Both the position numbers and the translations under genes were made by a program. A stretch of 64,000 nt of DNA. Source: Candidatus Albibeggiatoa sp. nov. NOAA (GTDB lineage: Bacteria > Pseudomonadota > Gammaproteobacteria > Beggiatoales > Beggiatoaceae). Below, piece by piece: positions 26,482 to 34,658 of this stretch (position 1 is the stretch's first letter; the number at the start of each line of letters is the position of its first letter). The DNA lies in assembly GCA_025800385.1 (NCBI GenBank), contig JAOXRS010000120.1:310001-374000 (forward strand), in the 5' to 3' direction. The notes below the pieces were generated by a model. It was not told the origin of the DNA. It saw only the letters and a list, made by a program, of their open reading frames with translations, and did no database searches.

Positions 26482-27630
26482 ATGTCTGTAGAACAATCTC
26501 CAGAGCAACGCTATCTTGTTATCCGTAATGTCACTCTTATTGGTGTTATTGGCAATATACTGCTTTCATTTATTAAGTTAATTTTTGGTTGGCTTGGTAA
26601 CTCACAAGCATTGATTGCGGATGGTATTCATTCTTTATCTGATTTAATCAGTGATGCGGTTGTATTGGTTGCGGCAAAATGGAGTACAGAACAGGCTGAT
26701 GATAAACATCCTTATGGACATGGGCGAATTGAAACATTAGCTGCTGTGATTGTCGGCGGTATTTTAATTTTTGTTGCTATCGTGATGTTATTTGATGCAG
26801 CACAACGTTTGTGGGAAGCAGAATATTTATTTATTCCCACGACATTAAGCCTTGTGGTTGCGTTCTTATCGATTGTGATTAAAGAAGCTTTGTTCCAATA
26901 CACAATCATAGCAGCAAAAAAATTACGCTCGCCAATGCTCAAAGCCAATGCGTGGCATCATCGAACCGATGCGATTTCTTCAGTCATGGTGTTTTTTGGT
27001 ATTGCGGGTACATTTGCAGGTTTTATGTGGTTAGATGCGGTGGCTGCGATTGGTGTGAGTTTTATGATTGCACATGTAGGCTGGGAATTAGCGTGGAAAG
27101 GCTTACAAGAACTCATTGATACGGCCATGGATGCAGAAAAAGTAGCTGAAATTGAGCATCAAATTAAAGCTATCGATGGGGTAAGAACTTTACACATGTT
27201 ACGTACGCGTTATATGGGTTCACATGCTTTGGTTGATGTGCATTTATTGGTGAATCCACGCATTTCTGTTTCAGAAGGCCATCAAATTGCAGAAACAGCA
27301 CGCCAAACTTTAATTGATGAATTCGATGAAATATCAGAAGTCACGGTACATATTGACCCTGAAAATGATGAAGAATATTCTGTACGGATTGATTTACCAA
27401 CACGAAACCAATTAGTTGAGCAACTCAAACAATGTTGGATTGATATGATTGCAGTTGATAAAATTGAGCATGTGACGTTACATTACTTAGGTGGAAAAAT
27501 CAGTGCGGAAGTGGTGCTGCCTATGAATATTGCGCAAGATATAAGTGAAGCGCATAAACTCAGTACCAAATTATGTGAGCAAGCAAAAAGTCAAACCTGT
27601 ATTCGTCAAGTGCAAGTTTTTTTTCGTTAA
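26482..27630 (+). CDS. Cation diffusion facilitator (FieF-like) with extended C-terminal domain
   Basis: About 382 residues. Six transmembrane helices include the metal-site segments ALIADGIHSLSDLISD in TM2 and AWHHRTDAISS in TM5 (HxxxD), plus the KHPYGHGRIE loop, a set typical of Zn/Fe/Cd exporters. After the first cytoplasmic ferredoxin-like dimerisation domain (about 215-295, ending SEVTVHIDPE), a second similar unit follows (HVTLHYLGGKISAEVVLP, about 320-382). That makes the protein longer than the roughly 300 residues of FieF. ATG 26482 (MSVEQS) is preferred to an upstream TTG at 26407 that adds 25 unlikely residues. The substrate is a divalent metal, not determined. Confidence 0.88.
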   Translation: MSVEQSPEQRYLVIRNVTLIGVIGNILLSFIKLIFGWLGNSQALIADGIHSLSDLISDAVVLVAAKWSTEQADDKHPYGHGRIETLAAVIVGGILIFVAIVMLFDAAQRLWEAEYLFIPTTLSLVVAFLSIVIKEALFQYTIIAAKKLRSPMLKANAWHHRTDAISSVMVFFGIAGTFAGFMWLDAVAAIGVSFMIAHVGWELAWKGLQELIDTAMDAEKVAEIEHQIKAIDGVRTLHMLRTRYMGSHALVDVHLLVNPRISVSEGHQIAETARQTLIDEFDEISEVTVHIDPENDEEYSVRIDLPTRNQLVEQLKQCWIDMIAVDKIEHVTLHYLGGKISAEVVLPMNIAQDISEAHKLSTKLCEQAKSQTCIRQVQVFFR

Positions 27631-27759
27631 ACCACATATTTAGTAGACAAACAAAGGTTTTAAATTTAGAACCTTGTATTTCAATATATGATAGTAGATT
27701 TCTATAGCATTATGCCTTATGATGCTATGTAAATTTCGGTGGATTGAAGTATACAGCTC

Positions 27760-28581
27760 ATGATTCCAAAAGCTTATCGAACTGCGCTTATTTTATTTAT
27801 TTTACCTTTTTTCCTCTCAGCTTGTGGGATTGCACAAAAGAAAGACCCGTTTGAGAAGTTTAACCGCGCCATGTACGACCTTAGTAATGACTTAGACATG
27901 ATGGTGGTTAGGCCAGCAGCAGAAATTTATAAAGCAGCACTCCCTGATCCTGTTGATAAAGGAATTAGCAACTTTTTTAGCAACTTAGGTGAAATTACAG
28001 TTATTGCTAATGATCTTTTGCAACTCAAGTTTAAGCAAGCTGCACAAGATACAGGCCGTTTTGCAGTTAACACAACTGTTGGATTGCTAGGTATTTTTGA
28101 TGTTGCGACCCATTGGGGATTAGAAAAGCACTATGAAGATTTCGGACAAACCTTAGGTGCTTGGGGTGTTGGTCAAGGCCCTTACTTATATATTCCGGGG
28201 GTTGGCCCTTCTACAATTCGTGATGCAACAGGTCGTGTGGTTGACTTTTCCACAGATGCGAGAACCTATTTAGCAGATAGCCGAACCAGTAACGTGTCAC
28301 GCGCAACTGAATTATTCGATATTATTGATATGTCTTATGCTGCAGAATTGTTGGATATTCGTGCTGATTTAATTGATATGGAATCCATTTTAGGTACGGC
28401 CGCGATTGATAAATATTCTTATATCCGCGAAGCGTATTTAAAACGTCGTGAATATTTAGTTTACGATGGTAACCCACCTCAAGATGAAGTTGATGAAGAG
28501 TTCTTGTTCGAAGACGACGAAGACCTTGAAGACGAAGACTTTTTGGAAGAAGAGCTTGAAGAGGAAGCAACCGAAATTTAA
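27760..28581 (+). CDS. mlaA: Phospholipid-binding lipoprotein MlaA (VacJ)
   Basis: 273 residues. Signal peptide with lipobox LSAC and acylated Cys22, so an outer-membrane lipoprotein. The MlaA domain spans about 28-225: DPFEKFNRAMYDLSN, DTGRFAVNTTVGLLGIFDVA, EDFGQTLGAWGVGQGPYLYIP and GPSTIRDATGRVVD. MlaA removes misplaced phospholipid from the outer leaflet and passes it to MlaC and the MlaFEDB complex; those genes are not in the window. The last 35 residues or so are almost wholly Asp/Glu, an unusual tail. It is followed closely by the coiled-coil gene and zapA. Confidence 0.94.
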   Translation: MIPKAYRTALILFILPFFLSACGIAQKKDPFEKFNRAMYDLSNDLDMMVVRPAAEIYKAALPDPVDKGISNFFSNLGEITVIANDLLQLKFKQAAQDTGRFAVNTTVGLLGIFDVATHWGLEKHYEDFGQTLGAWGVGQGPYLYIPGVGPSTIRDATGRVVDFSTDARTYLADSRTSNVSRATELFDIIDMSYAAELLDIRADLIDMESILGTAAIDKYSYIREAYLKRREYLVYDGNPPQDEVDEEFLFEDDEDLEDEDFLEEELEEEATEI

Positions 28582-28586
28582 TTGTC

Positions 28587-28799
28587 ATGGATAACTCAAC
28601 CCTGCATTCTCTTAAAATTCAAGTAGAACAGCTTATTCAGTACTGTGATGAGCTGTCTACAGAAAATCAAGCATTACATGCACAAGTTACCGAGTTGTCG
28701 GAAGATAAAGCCATTTTGTTGGAAAAAAACCGAATTGCCCGCACCAAGATTGAAATGATGATTAGTCGTCTAAGAGCAATGGAAATTGACCATGAGTGA
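28587..28799 (+). CDS. Small coiled-coil protein of the TIGR02449 type, upstream of zapA
   Basis: 70 residues, almost entirely one amphipathic coiled coil with heptad leucines (LHSLKIQVEQLI, LSTENQALHAQVTEL, ILLEKNRIARTKIEMMISRLRAME). Its size and position just 5' of zapA match the small conserved gammaproteobacterial family annotated TIGR02449 (name recalled, not searched). It resembles ZapB in style and may contribute to divisome or nucleoid positioning, but function is unproven. It starts 5 bases after mlaA and overlaps zapA by 8 bases. Confidence 0.8.
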   Translation: MDNSTLHSLKIQVEQLIQYCDELSTENQALHAQVTELSEDKAILLEKNRIARTKIEMMISRLRAMEIDHE

Positions 28800-29094
28800 T
28801 AATGTTCAAGTTAAATTACAAATTTTGGGTAAAGATTATGTATTAGGTTGCCCAGAAGCTGAACGTGCCACCTTGGTTGATTCTGCTAATTATTTAAATC
28901 GCAAATTACAGGAAGTCAAAGACGGCGGCAAAGTGGTCAGTAATGAAAGAATGGTGGTAGTTAGTGCGCTAAATATTATTCACGAGTACTTTCAGTATAA
29001 AAATGAGGTCGAAAAAGACCAGTTAAACCTAAATTCTGAACTTTTATCGCTGCAAGACAAAATATCGCTTGCATTATCGGACAGAAAGGAATAG
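28792..29094 (+). CDS. zapA: Cell division protein ZapA
   Basis: 100 residues. The N-terminal beta-rich head (VQVKLQILGKDYVLGCPEAER) is followed by LVDSANYLNRKLQEV and the VSNERMVVVSALNI helix typical of ZapA, with a C-terminal coiled coil. ZapA binds and bundles FtsZ filaments at midcell. ATG 28792 overlaps the preceding stop; a TTG at 28786 would add two residues. Finding 6S RNA immediately downstream is the conserved gammaproteobacterial arrangement and supports the call. Confidence 0.95.
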   Translation: MSDNVQVKLQILGKDYVLGCPEAERATLVDSANYLNRKLQEVKDGGKVVSNERMVVVSALNIIHEYFQYKNEVEKDQLNLNSELLSLQDKISLALSDRKE

Positions 29095-29119
29095 ATTTAT
29101 ATCCAAGTAACAAGTGCTT

Positions 29120-29312
29120 TTGGTTTAAGGCATCCCCTCTGTGTAGTTAGACAAGATCATTGAACCTAAATTTAAACACAGGGGACTGAACAGGTAGAAC
29201 TGTTGTGCAAGCCTAATTTTTAGGAAGCCTGATGTTCCGCTCCGAAGTCACCCACCTGAACCAATTCGGTTCAAATCGTACGCTATATTAGCTGGTGGAT
29301 GCCTCTTAATTT
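29120..29312 (+). ncRNA. ssrS: 6S RNA
   Basis: A roughly 190-base region with closing stem TTAAGGCATCC/GGATGCCTCTTAA (29125-29135 with 29297-29309). It has 6S-like internal blocks: CCCCTCTGTG paired with CACAGGGG around a bubble, GTTCCGCTCCGAAGTCACCC, and a CCTGAACCAATTCGGTTCA hairpin like the E. coli TTGAACCAAGGGTTCAA arm. It sits directly downstream of zapA, the conserved ssrS position. 6S RNA mimics an open promoter and sequesters sigma-70 RNA polymerase in stationary phase. Exact ends are estimated; no 5-formyl-THF cyclo-ligase gene follows here. Confidence 0.9.
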
Positions 29313-29315
29313 ACC

Positions 29316-29348
29316 GCCCTGTAAGTCTGTCGGCCTACGGGGCTTTTT
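29316..29348 (+). terminator. Terminator of the zapA/6S RNA unit
   Basis: 8-bp stem GCCCTGTA/TACGGGGC (one G-U pair), a 12-base loop, then TTTTT, immediately after the 6S closing stem. Confidence 0.85.
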
Positions 29349-29454
29349 CATGTCTGTGTGTTTATCAATAAATTCGCCCCGCAAATCGCCTGAATTGTGT
29401 CATACTACCCGCCATCATACCATTTCAAGAAAGTGTACCTATTAAGGAGTTGTT

Positions 29455-30408
29455 ATGCGCACGATTGCGATTATTGGTGGAACAGGTTTTGTAGGTAGGC
29501 AGCTTGCCAGCGTATTAGCTAAACAAAACTGGCAAATCAGAATTCTCAGCCGCAATAGCGAAGTCAAACAAGATTTATCTGTATTACCCAATGCAACACT
29601 CATCAATATCGATTATGGCGATCAGAACGCGCTAAACGAAGCGGTTTCAGGTTGTGATGCTGTCGTTAACTTGGTTGGGATTTTAAACGAATCTGGGCGT
29701 GATGGCAGTGGCTTTCGTAAAGCGCATGTCAATTTAGCTGAAAATGTTGTGACCGCTTGCCAAACTAACCAAATCAGCCGTCTTTTACATATGAGTGCGC
29801 TCAATGCTGATGCTGAAAAAGGCACAAGTCATTATTTGCGAACTAAAGGCGAGGCTGAAGACTTCGTTCATGCCGCTCAAGATATCAATGTCACTAGTTT
29901 TCGTCCTTCAGTGATTTTCGGTATTGAAGACTCTTTCTTTAATCGCTTTGCTGCTTTGCTTAAACTATCACCGATGTTGCCTTTAGCCAGTTCAAATAGT
30001 CGTTTTGCGCCGATTTATGTGGGTGACGTGGTTAAAGCGATGGCTGATAGTATCGATGATAAAAAGACTTATGACCAACGTTATAACTTATGTGGTGCGA
30101 ACGAATATACGCTTAAACAATTGGTGCAAATGACAGCGGATATGATAGGAATTAAGCGTGCTATCATTGGATTGCCGCAATGGGCAGGAAAAATACAGGC
30201 ACAAGTATTTGAATTTGTACCAACAAAACCCCTTTCTGTTGATAACCTTAATTCATTGCAAATGGACAGTGTTTGTGAATGTAATGATTTAGTGGATAAG
30301 CTGGGTATCGAACCGACAACGATAGAATCTGTCATGCCACGTCACTTTGCTCAGGATACTCATAAAGGCCAATACGATAATTATCGTCAACAGGCACGAC
30401 GGAATTAA
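29455..30408 (+). CDS. NDUFA9-like NAD(P)-binding epimerase-family protein
   Basis: 317 residues of the atypical extended SDR type. The Rossmann motif GGTGFVGRQ (residues 8-16) is followed by VVNLVGIL, FRKAHVNLAENV, LLHMSALNAD and YLRTKGEAED, which carries the YxxxK-like pair. Then come FRPSVIFG and FAPIYVGDVV. This matches the complex I NDUFA9 subunit family found in bacteria, often a quinone- or redox-linked protein of uncertain role. It starts after TTAAGGAGTT and its end overlaps the long upstream frame of the Crp/Fnr gene. Confidence 0.87.
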   Translation: MRTIAIIGGTGFVGRQLASVLAKQNWQIRILSRNSEVKQDLSVLPNATLINIDYGDQNALNEAVSGCDAVVNLVGILNESGRDGSGFRKAHVNLAENVVTACQTNQISRLLHMSALNADAEKGTSHYLRTKGEAEDFVHAAQDINVTSFRPSVIFGIEDSFFNRFAALLKLSPMLPLASSNSRFAPIYVGDVVKAMADSIDDKKTYDQRYNLCGANEYTLKQLVQMTADMIGIKRAIIGLPQWAGKIQAQVFEFVPTKPLSVDNLNSLQMDSVCECNDLVDKLGIEPTTIESVMPRHFAQDTHKGQYDNYRQQARRN

Positions 30409-30499
30409 AAAAGCTGTTTGGGTGCAGGATTTGTGTAATTCTGTACCTCATATTGATAACAGTACGCTATTTCACTTTGCAGTATTTTATCGAATTATC

Positions 30500-31180
30500 A
30501 TGCTAGCCGAACTACAAAACACGCCACTTTTTTCAAGCCTCGATGCCAAACAATTAGAACAACTCTGTTCTGCCATGTCGATTATTGATTTACCTGCCCA
30601 CAGCCATTTATTTCACCAAGGTGAACAAGCCGAACACTTTTTTTTAGTTAGAACGGGGCAAATTAAGCTTTACTTGGTATCAAGCTCAGGCCAAGAAAAA
30701 ATTATTGAAATCATTCAAGCAGGCCAAACTTTTGCCGAAGCATTAATGTTTATGAAACAGGCAAATGCTTATCCTGTGAATGCAGAAACGCTTCAAGATA
30801 CACAATTACTACGATTTTCCAGCCAAGTTTTTTTACAAATTTTGCGCGACTCCTCCGAAACTTGCTTCAATGTGATGGGCACGCTCAGTCGTCGTTTGCA
30901 CGGGTTGATCACAGAAATTGATAATTTAAGTCTACAGAATGCTACTTACCGAGTTGTACATTTTTTAACCCAGCAACTGCCCGCTGAAACAGATGAAGAA
31001 CAGCATATTATCTTACCTGTATCTAAACAAACATTGGCTTTACGCTTGTCGATTACGCCAGAAACATTGTCTAGAATTTTAAAAAATCTTAGTAAATCAG
31101 GTATTGTGAGTGTGAAGGGCAAAAACTTGACGATTCATCAACCACAGCAACTGCGTAATTATGGCATGACAGACCTCTAA
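30500..31180 (+). CDS. Crp/Fnr-family transcriptional regulator
   Basis: About 226 residues. The N-terminal cyclic-nucleotide-binding-like beta-roll (FSSLDAKQLEQLCSAM, then HLFHQGEQAEHFFLVRTGQIKLY, then GQTFAEALMF) is followed by a long dimer helix. The winged helix-turn-helix is SKQTLALRLSITPETLSRILKNL. The cluster of N-terminal cysteines that binds Fe-S in Fnr is absent, and cAMP-contact residues are not obvious, so a Dnr-like or other small-ligand role is possible. ATG 30500 (MLAELQ) gives the family start; the frame continues upstream but overlaps the previous gene. Targets unknown. Confidence 0.88.
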   Translation: MLAELQNTPLFSSLDAKQLEQLCSAMSIIDLPAHSHLFHQGEQAEHFFLVRTGQIKLYLVSSSGQEKIIEIIQAGQTFAEALMFMKQANAYPVNAETLQDTQLLRFSSQVFLQILRDSSETCFNVMGTLSRRLHGLITEIDNLSLQNATYRVVHFLTQQLPAETDEEQHIILPVSKQTLALRLSITPETLSRILKNLSKSGIVSVKGKNLTIHQPQQLRNYGMTDL

Positions 31181-31400
31181 TTCAGTAGTAAAACTAAGTA
31201 CTTGAAAAACACCTTGCATCCTAGCTGGTATTTAACATAAGATTAATATGGTCATTGGTATTATAAATTTATCTCTTTTGATCTAACAAACATCTAGCAT
31301 TGGCAATTGCCTGTTATTAATTGCTATAATCCATCGACTGTGCCAAAGGCGTTTTACTTAACATTGACAATAATAACGAAAGACATTCTAGGAATACAAT

Positions 31401-31754
31401 ATGGCAGAAAACATTTTGGTTGTTGACGATAGTCGCGTGTCACGGATGCTTATTCGCACTATCATTGCACAAGCAAAACCAGAGGCAAGCGTGATTGAAG
31501 CCAGTAATGCAGAAGAGGCGTTACAAAAAACTGAGCAAACGTCTATTTCTCTTGCAACGCTAGACTTGAATATGCCGGGGATGGACGGTTTATTACTCGC
31601 TTCTAAATTAGTAGAACGTTTTCCTGCTGCCAAAATTGGTCTACTAACAGCGAATATTCAAGATACAGTCCGCCAACGCGCACAAGCATTGGGCATTGGA
31701 TTTATTTCTAAACCTATTACCGAAGAAAAAATTCTGAACTTTATCAATGGCTGA
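31401..31754 (+). CDS. Single-domain response regulator paired with CheC
   Basis: 117 residues, receiver only. It has VVDDSRVSR with Asp9-Asp10, phospho-acceptor Asp55 (LATLDLNMPGMDG), a Thr in LLTAN, and Lys in ISKPI. DDSRxSR resembles CheY-type receivers used with chemotaxis phosphatases. Its stop overlaps the CheC-like start by 8 bases, so the two are translationally coupled. The probable job is a CheY-like signal dephosphorylated by the neighbour. Confidence 0.9.
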   Translation: MAENILVVDDSRVSRMLIRTIIAQAKPEASVIEASNAEEALQKTEQTSISLATLDLNMPGMDGLLLASKLVERFPAAKIGLLTANIQDTVRQRAQALGIGFISKPITEEKILNFING

Positions 31755-32364
31755 CATACAGTTAACTCCTCTACAGCATGATGCGATTACCGAGTTACTT
31801 AATATCGGTATGGGACAAGCTGCAGCTTCTTTGAGCGAAATCGTTGGCGAAGAGGTTAAACTTTCGATCCCCAGCGTAGAATTATTACCACGCCATACAG
31901 CTGCAAAACAAATTGCAATTCATTCGAGCAATCAAATTGCTGCAATTAAACAACATTTCAATGGGCCTTTTTGGGGAGATGCACTTTTACTGTTTGCAGA
32001 AGAAAAAAGTATTGAATTGGTAAAAACCTTAGTTAAAGAGGATTTACCACTTGAAATGCTTAAAGAATTAGAGCGTGATGCCTTACTTGAAATTGGTAAT
32101 ATTATTCTGAATTCATGCTTAGCCAGTCTTGCTAATGTCTTAACTCATGAATTGCACAGTGATTTGCCTACTTTTATGGCAGGCACTGCAAATGATATTT
32201 TAAAAGGCACAAAAGACGATGATTTAGTGATGTTCTTACGCATGGACTTTTCACTCAAAACTAAAGAAGTGGATGGTTATGTTGCTTTTATTCTCGAAAT
32301 TCCTTCTATTGAGCGATTTATCCAGAGTGTTAATAACTATTTAGGTGTCATTACTTCTGCATAA
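31747..32364 (+). CDS. cheC: CheC-family chemotaxis phosphatase
   Basis: 205 residues. Two CheC half-motifs are visible: DAITELLNIGMGQAAASLSEIV near residue 10 and DALLEIGNIILNSCLASLANVL near 115, each with the acidic-x-x-Asn arrangement used to dephosphorylate CheY-P. The central region (VELLPRHTAAKQIAIHSS) and the C-terminal beta strand (GYVAFILEIPS) fit CheC/CheX/FliY. It is coupled to a receiver gene and lies apart from any flagellar cluster, so it may serve twitching, gliding or another output. Confidence 0.87.
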   Translation: MADIQLTPLQHDAITELLNIGMGQAAASLSEIVGEEVKLSIPSVELLPRHTAAKQIAIHSSNQIAAIKQHFNGPFWGDALLLFAEEKSIELVKTLVKEDLPLEMLKELERDALLEIGNIILNSCLASLANVLTHELHSDLPTFMAGTANDILKGTKDDDLVMFLRMDFSLKTKEVDGYVAFILEIPSIERFIQSVNNYLGVITSA

Positions 32365-32430
32365 AACTTGAAACTTTGTACAATGAGTCCTAAGTTTCAT
32401 TAAGTAGATAACAAAGTCGAGGATAAAAAT

Positions 32431-32970
32431 TTGTTAACGACACCTTTCGAATTAAATAGTATTTACTTGGTAGGGCCTATGGGGGTCGGTAAATCCACCA
32501 TTGGGCGTAAATTAGCCGAACGCTTTGAACTTACATTTAAAGACAGTGACCACGAAATTGAAGAGCGTACAGGTGCGTCTATTCCTTTGATTTTTGATAT
32601 TGAAGGCGAGGACGGTTTTCGCAAACGAGAGCAGTCGGTAATTGATGATTTAACCCAAGTGCCTCAACTTATTTTGGCAACAGGTGGCGGCGTTGTGGTT
32701 ACTGAAGCCAATCGTCATGCTTTAAAAGAGCGCGGCTTGGTGGTTTATCTACATGCCTCTGTGGATACATTATTAGAACGTACAGCATTTTGTCGGAATC
32801 GCCCTTTGCTGCAGACGGAAGACCCACGCGCCCGTTTAGAAGAATTAATGGAAGTTCGCCATCCGCTATACCAAGAAATTGCAGATATTACCGTCGAAAC
32901 AGGTGATAAAACCATCTTGCAAGTGGTCAAAGCCATTGTCAAACGTATCAAACGATTAGAAAAACCATGA
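32431..32970 (+). CDS. aroK: Shikimate kinase
   Basis: 179 residues. Walker A GPMGVGKST (residues 15-23) is followed by DSDHEIEERTG with the Asp that binds shikimate, GEDGFRKRE with substrate Arg, and the Walker B-like ATGGGVV. The lid is TAFCRNRPLL. It phosphorylates shikimate in aromatic amino acid synthesis. The start is TTG behind CGAGGATAAAAA; no ATG precedes the P-loop, and the first in-frame Met falls inside it. It overlaps aroB (ATGA), the normal gammaproteobacterial aroKB pair. Confidence 0.96.
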   Translation: MLTTPFELNSIYLVGPMGVGKSTIGRKLAERFELTFKDSDHEIEERTGASIPLIFDIEGEDGFRKREQSVIDDLTQVPQLILATGGGVVVTEANRHALKERGLVVYLHASVDTLLERTAFCRNRPLLQTEDPRARLEELMEVRHPLYQEIADITVETGDKTILQVVKAIVKRIKRLEKP

Positions 32971-34043
32971 AAACCTTAACAGTTGATTTAGGTGACCGTA
33001 GTTATCCTATTTTTATCGGTCAGGATTTGCTTGCTCAAAAACAATTGGTCACGCCTTATGTTAAAGCCAAGCAAGTGATGATCGTCACGAATGAAACCAT
33101 TGCCCCTTTATATTTAGAGAAAACGCTGGCCTTATTTAGCGATTTTCAAGCTGAGCAAGTGATTTTGCCAGACGGAGAGGAATATAAAAACCTTACCATT
33201 CTGAATACGATTTTTGATGAATTATTAACCCAACGTTGTGACCGTCAAGTGACTTTGGTTGCTTTGGGTGGGGGCGTGATTGGTGATATGACGGGATTTG
33301 CTGCAGCATGTTATCAACGTGGTGTGCCGTTTATTCAAATTCCGACTACGCTTCTATCTCAGGTTGATTCTTCAGTTGGTGGCAAGACAGGGGTTAATCA
33401 TCCGCAAGGTAAAAATATGATTGGCGCATTCCATCAGCCCCAATGTGTATTGATCGATACGGATACTTTAAACACTTTAGAGCCGCGTCAACTCAGTGCA
33501 GGTTTAGCTGAGGTGGTGAAATATGGCTTAATCAATGATGTTGCGTTTTTTGAGTGGTTAGAGCAAAACACTGAGCGTTTATTAAATCTTGAGCCTGAAG
33601 CGATTGCCTATGCAGTAGAGCGTTCTTGTGCAGACAAAGCTAACGTCGTGGCACAAGATGAAAAAGAAAAAGGGATGCGGGCATTACTTAATCTTGGTCA
33701 CACGTTTGGACATACAATTGAAGCAGGTATGGGTTATGGGCAAGTGTTGCACGGTGAGGCAGTTGCGATAGGCATGGTATTAGCAGCAAAAATGTCGCAT
33801 AGCTTAGGTTGGGTTAATAGTGAATGTGTTGAGCGTACAGAAGCCATTTTACAAGCCATGCACTTACCTACAAAGATTCCACAAGGTGTCACGCCCGATC
33901 AAATGCTGGAACTCATGCAAGTGGATAAAAAAGTACAAGCAGGTAAAATTCGTTTAATTTTGATGAAAGGCATTGGTCAATCTTTAGTGGTTGATGACTA
34001 CCCAGCTGATATTTTAAAACAAACCTTAGAAAACGGTTTTTAA
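32967..34043 (+). CDS. aroB: 3-dehydroquinate synthase
   Basis: 358 residues. It converts DAHP to 3-dehydroquinate using NAD and a divalent metal. Diagnostic segments are LPDGEEYKN, GGGVIGDMTGFAAACYQRG (NAD-binding), PTTLLSQVDSSVGGKTGVNH (active-site Lys and metal Glu region) and NLGHTFGHTIE (metal His). Length is typical. It overlaps aroK by four bases, and a stem-loop terminator follows. Confidence 0.97.
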   Translation: MKTLTVDLGDRSYPIFIGQDLLAQKQLVTPYVKAKQVMIVTNETIAPLYLEKTLALFSDFQAEQVILPDGEEYKNLTILNTIFDELLTQRCDRQVTLVALGGGVIGDMTGFAAACYQRGVPFIQIPTTLLSQVDSSVGGKTGVNHPQGKNMIGAFHQPQCVLIDTDTLNTLEPRQLSAGLAEVVKYGLINDVAFFEWLEQNTERLLNLEPEAIAYAVERSCADKANVVAQDEKEKGMRALLNLGHTFGHTIEAGMGYGQVLHGEAVAIGMVLAAKMSHSLGWVNSECVERTEAILQAMHLPTKIPQGVTPDQMLELMQVDKKVQAGKIRLILMKGIGQSLVVDDYPADILKQTLENGF

Positions 34044-34055
34044 GCATTTCTCTAT

Positions 34056-34101
34056 GGCAATAGCAACGCTGTTATGAAAGTGAGTTTGTTATTGCCTTTA
34101 T
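34056..34101 (+). terminator. Likely terminator after aroB
   Basis: 11-bp stem GGCAATAGCAA/TTGTTATTGCC (one G-U pair; 34056-34066 with 34086-34096) followed by TTTAT, 13 bases past the aroB stop. Confidence 0.65.
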
Positions 34102-34139
34102 CACTTTTCCTGTGTCCCCTGTGTGTTCCCCTTCTGTAT

Positions 34140-34600
34140 AAAAACTTAAATCTAACGTGATGCTCAACTTTATGTTATTAGCTAACTCTTTATATTTATG
34201 CAGCGAAGCATTATCGAGAATAATAGTAAAATTCGCTCCAAGAATAGGAAATAAGACATCTTTAAATTAGATTTCAATAAGTTGTTTATTACAGCGACAC
34301 TCAAATGTCATATGGTTTTATAAGTTTTCCATTGAGCAATTCCGTAATGAATTCCGTGTTTGCACTTTCCAGAAGTCGTCAGGAAGAGTGTTTGACCTTT
34401 TTCAACTCAACCATACTCTTATATATTTGTTATTCTATACTTGTCTTATCTGAACACAGTATTTTAGAACTATCTATCTTATCCAGTTTCTCTAAGAAAT
34501 CTTGTCATTCATGCCCATCTCGTTCCGCATATTCTTGGGCTTTATTGAATATGAACATAACTGCACAATTAACTACCCTATTACTAAACGCTTATTCTAT
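34140..34600 (-). pseudogene. Decayed IS630-family transposase
   Basis: On the reverse strand, in shifting frames with stop codons, I can read KAQEYAERDGHE-stop-QDFLEKLDKIDSSK, then LNGKLIKP, then MTFECRCNKQLIE, then ILGANFTIILDNASLHKYKE. These match in order the IS630/Tc1-like DDE transposase motifs: YAERDE..R.EFLEKL.KI (upstream of the first catalytic Asp), GKLI.P.TFEG.CN, and IILDNASFHKS with the second catalytic Asp. At least two in-frame stops and two frameshifts are present. The first catalytic Asp region (VYxDETGI) reads CSDKTSIE, so it is mutated. The C-terminal LPPYSPDLNPIE block is missing. It is a non-functional relic lying between aroB and the large kinase gene. Confidence 0.75.
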
Positions 34601-34658
34601 CTCTAGCTTATTTATGATATAAATTCACTTAATGATAGTGATTTTTGGAAAATAAAAT

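Noticed and set aside
30347-30499. Longer Crp/Fnr start upstream
   Set aside because: It would overlap the NDUFA9-like gene and add about 51 residues without family character.
34305-34622. Plus-strand 105-residue ORF before the large kinase gene
   Set aside because: It is the antisense of the decayed IS630 transposase and has no protein-like features.
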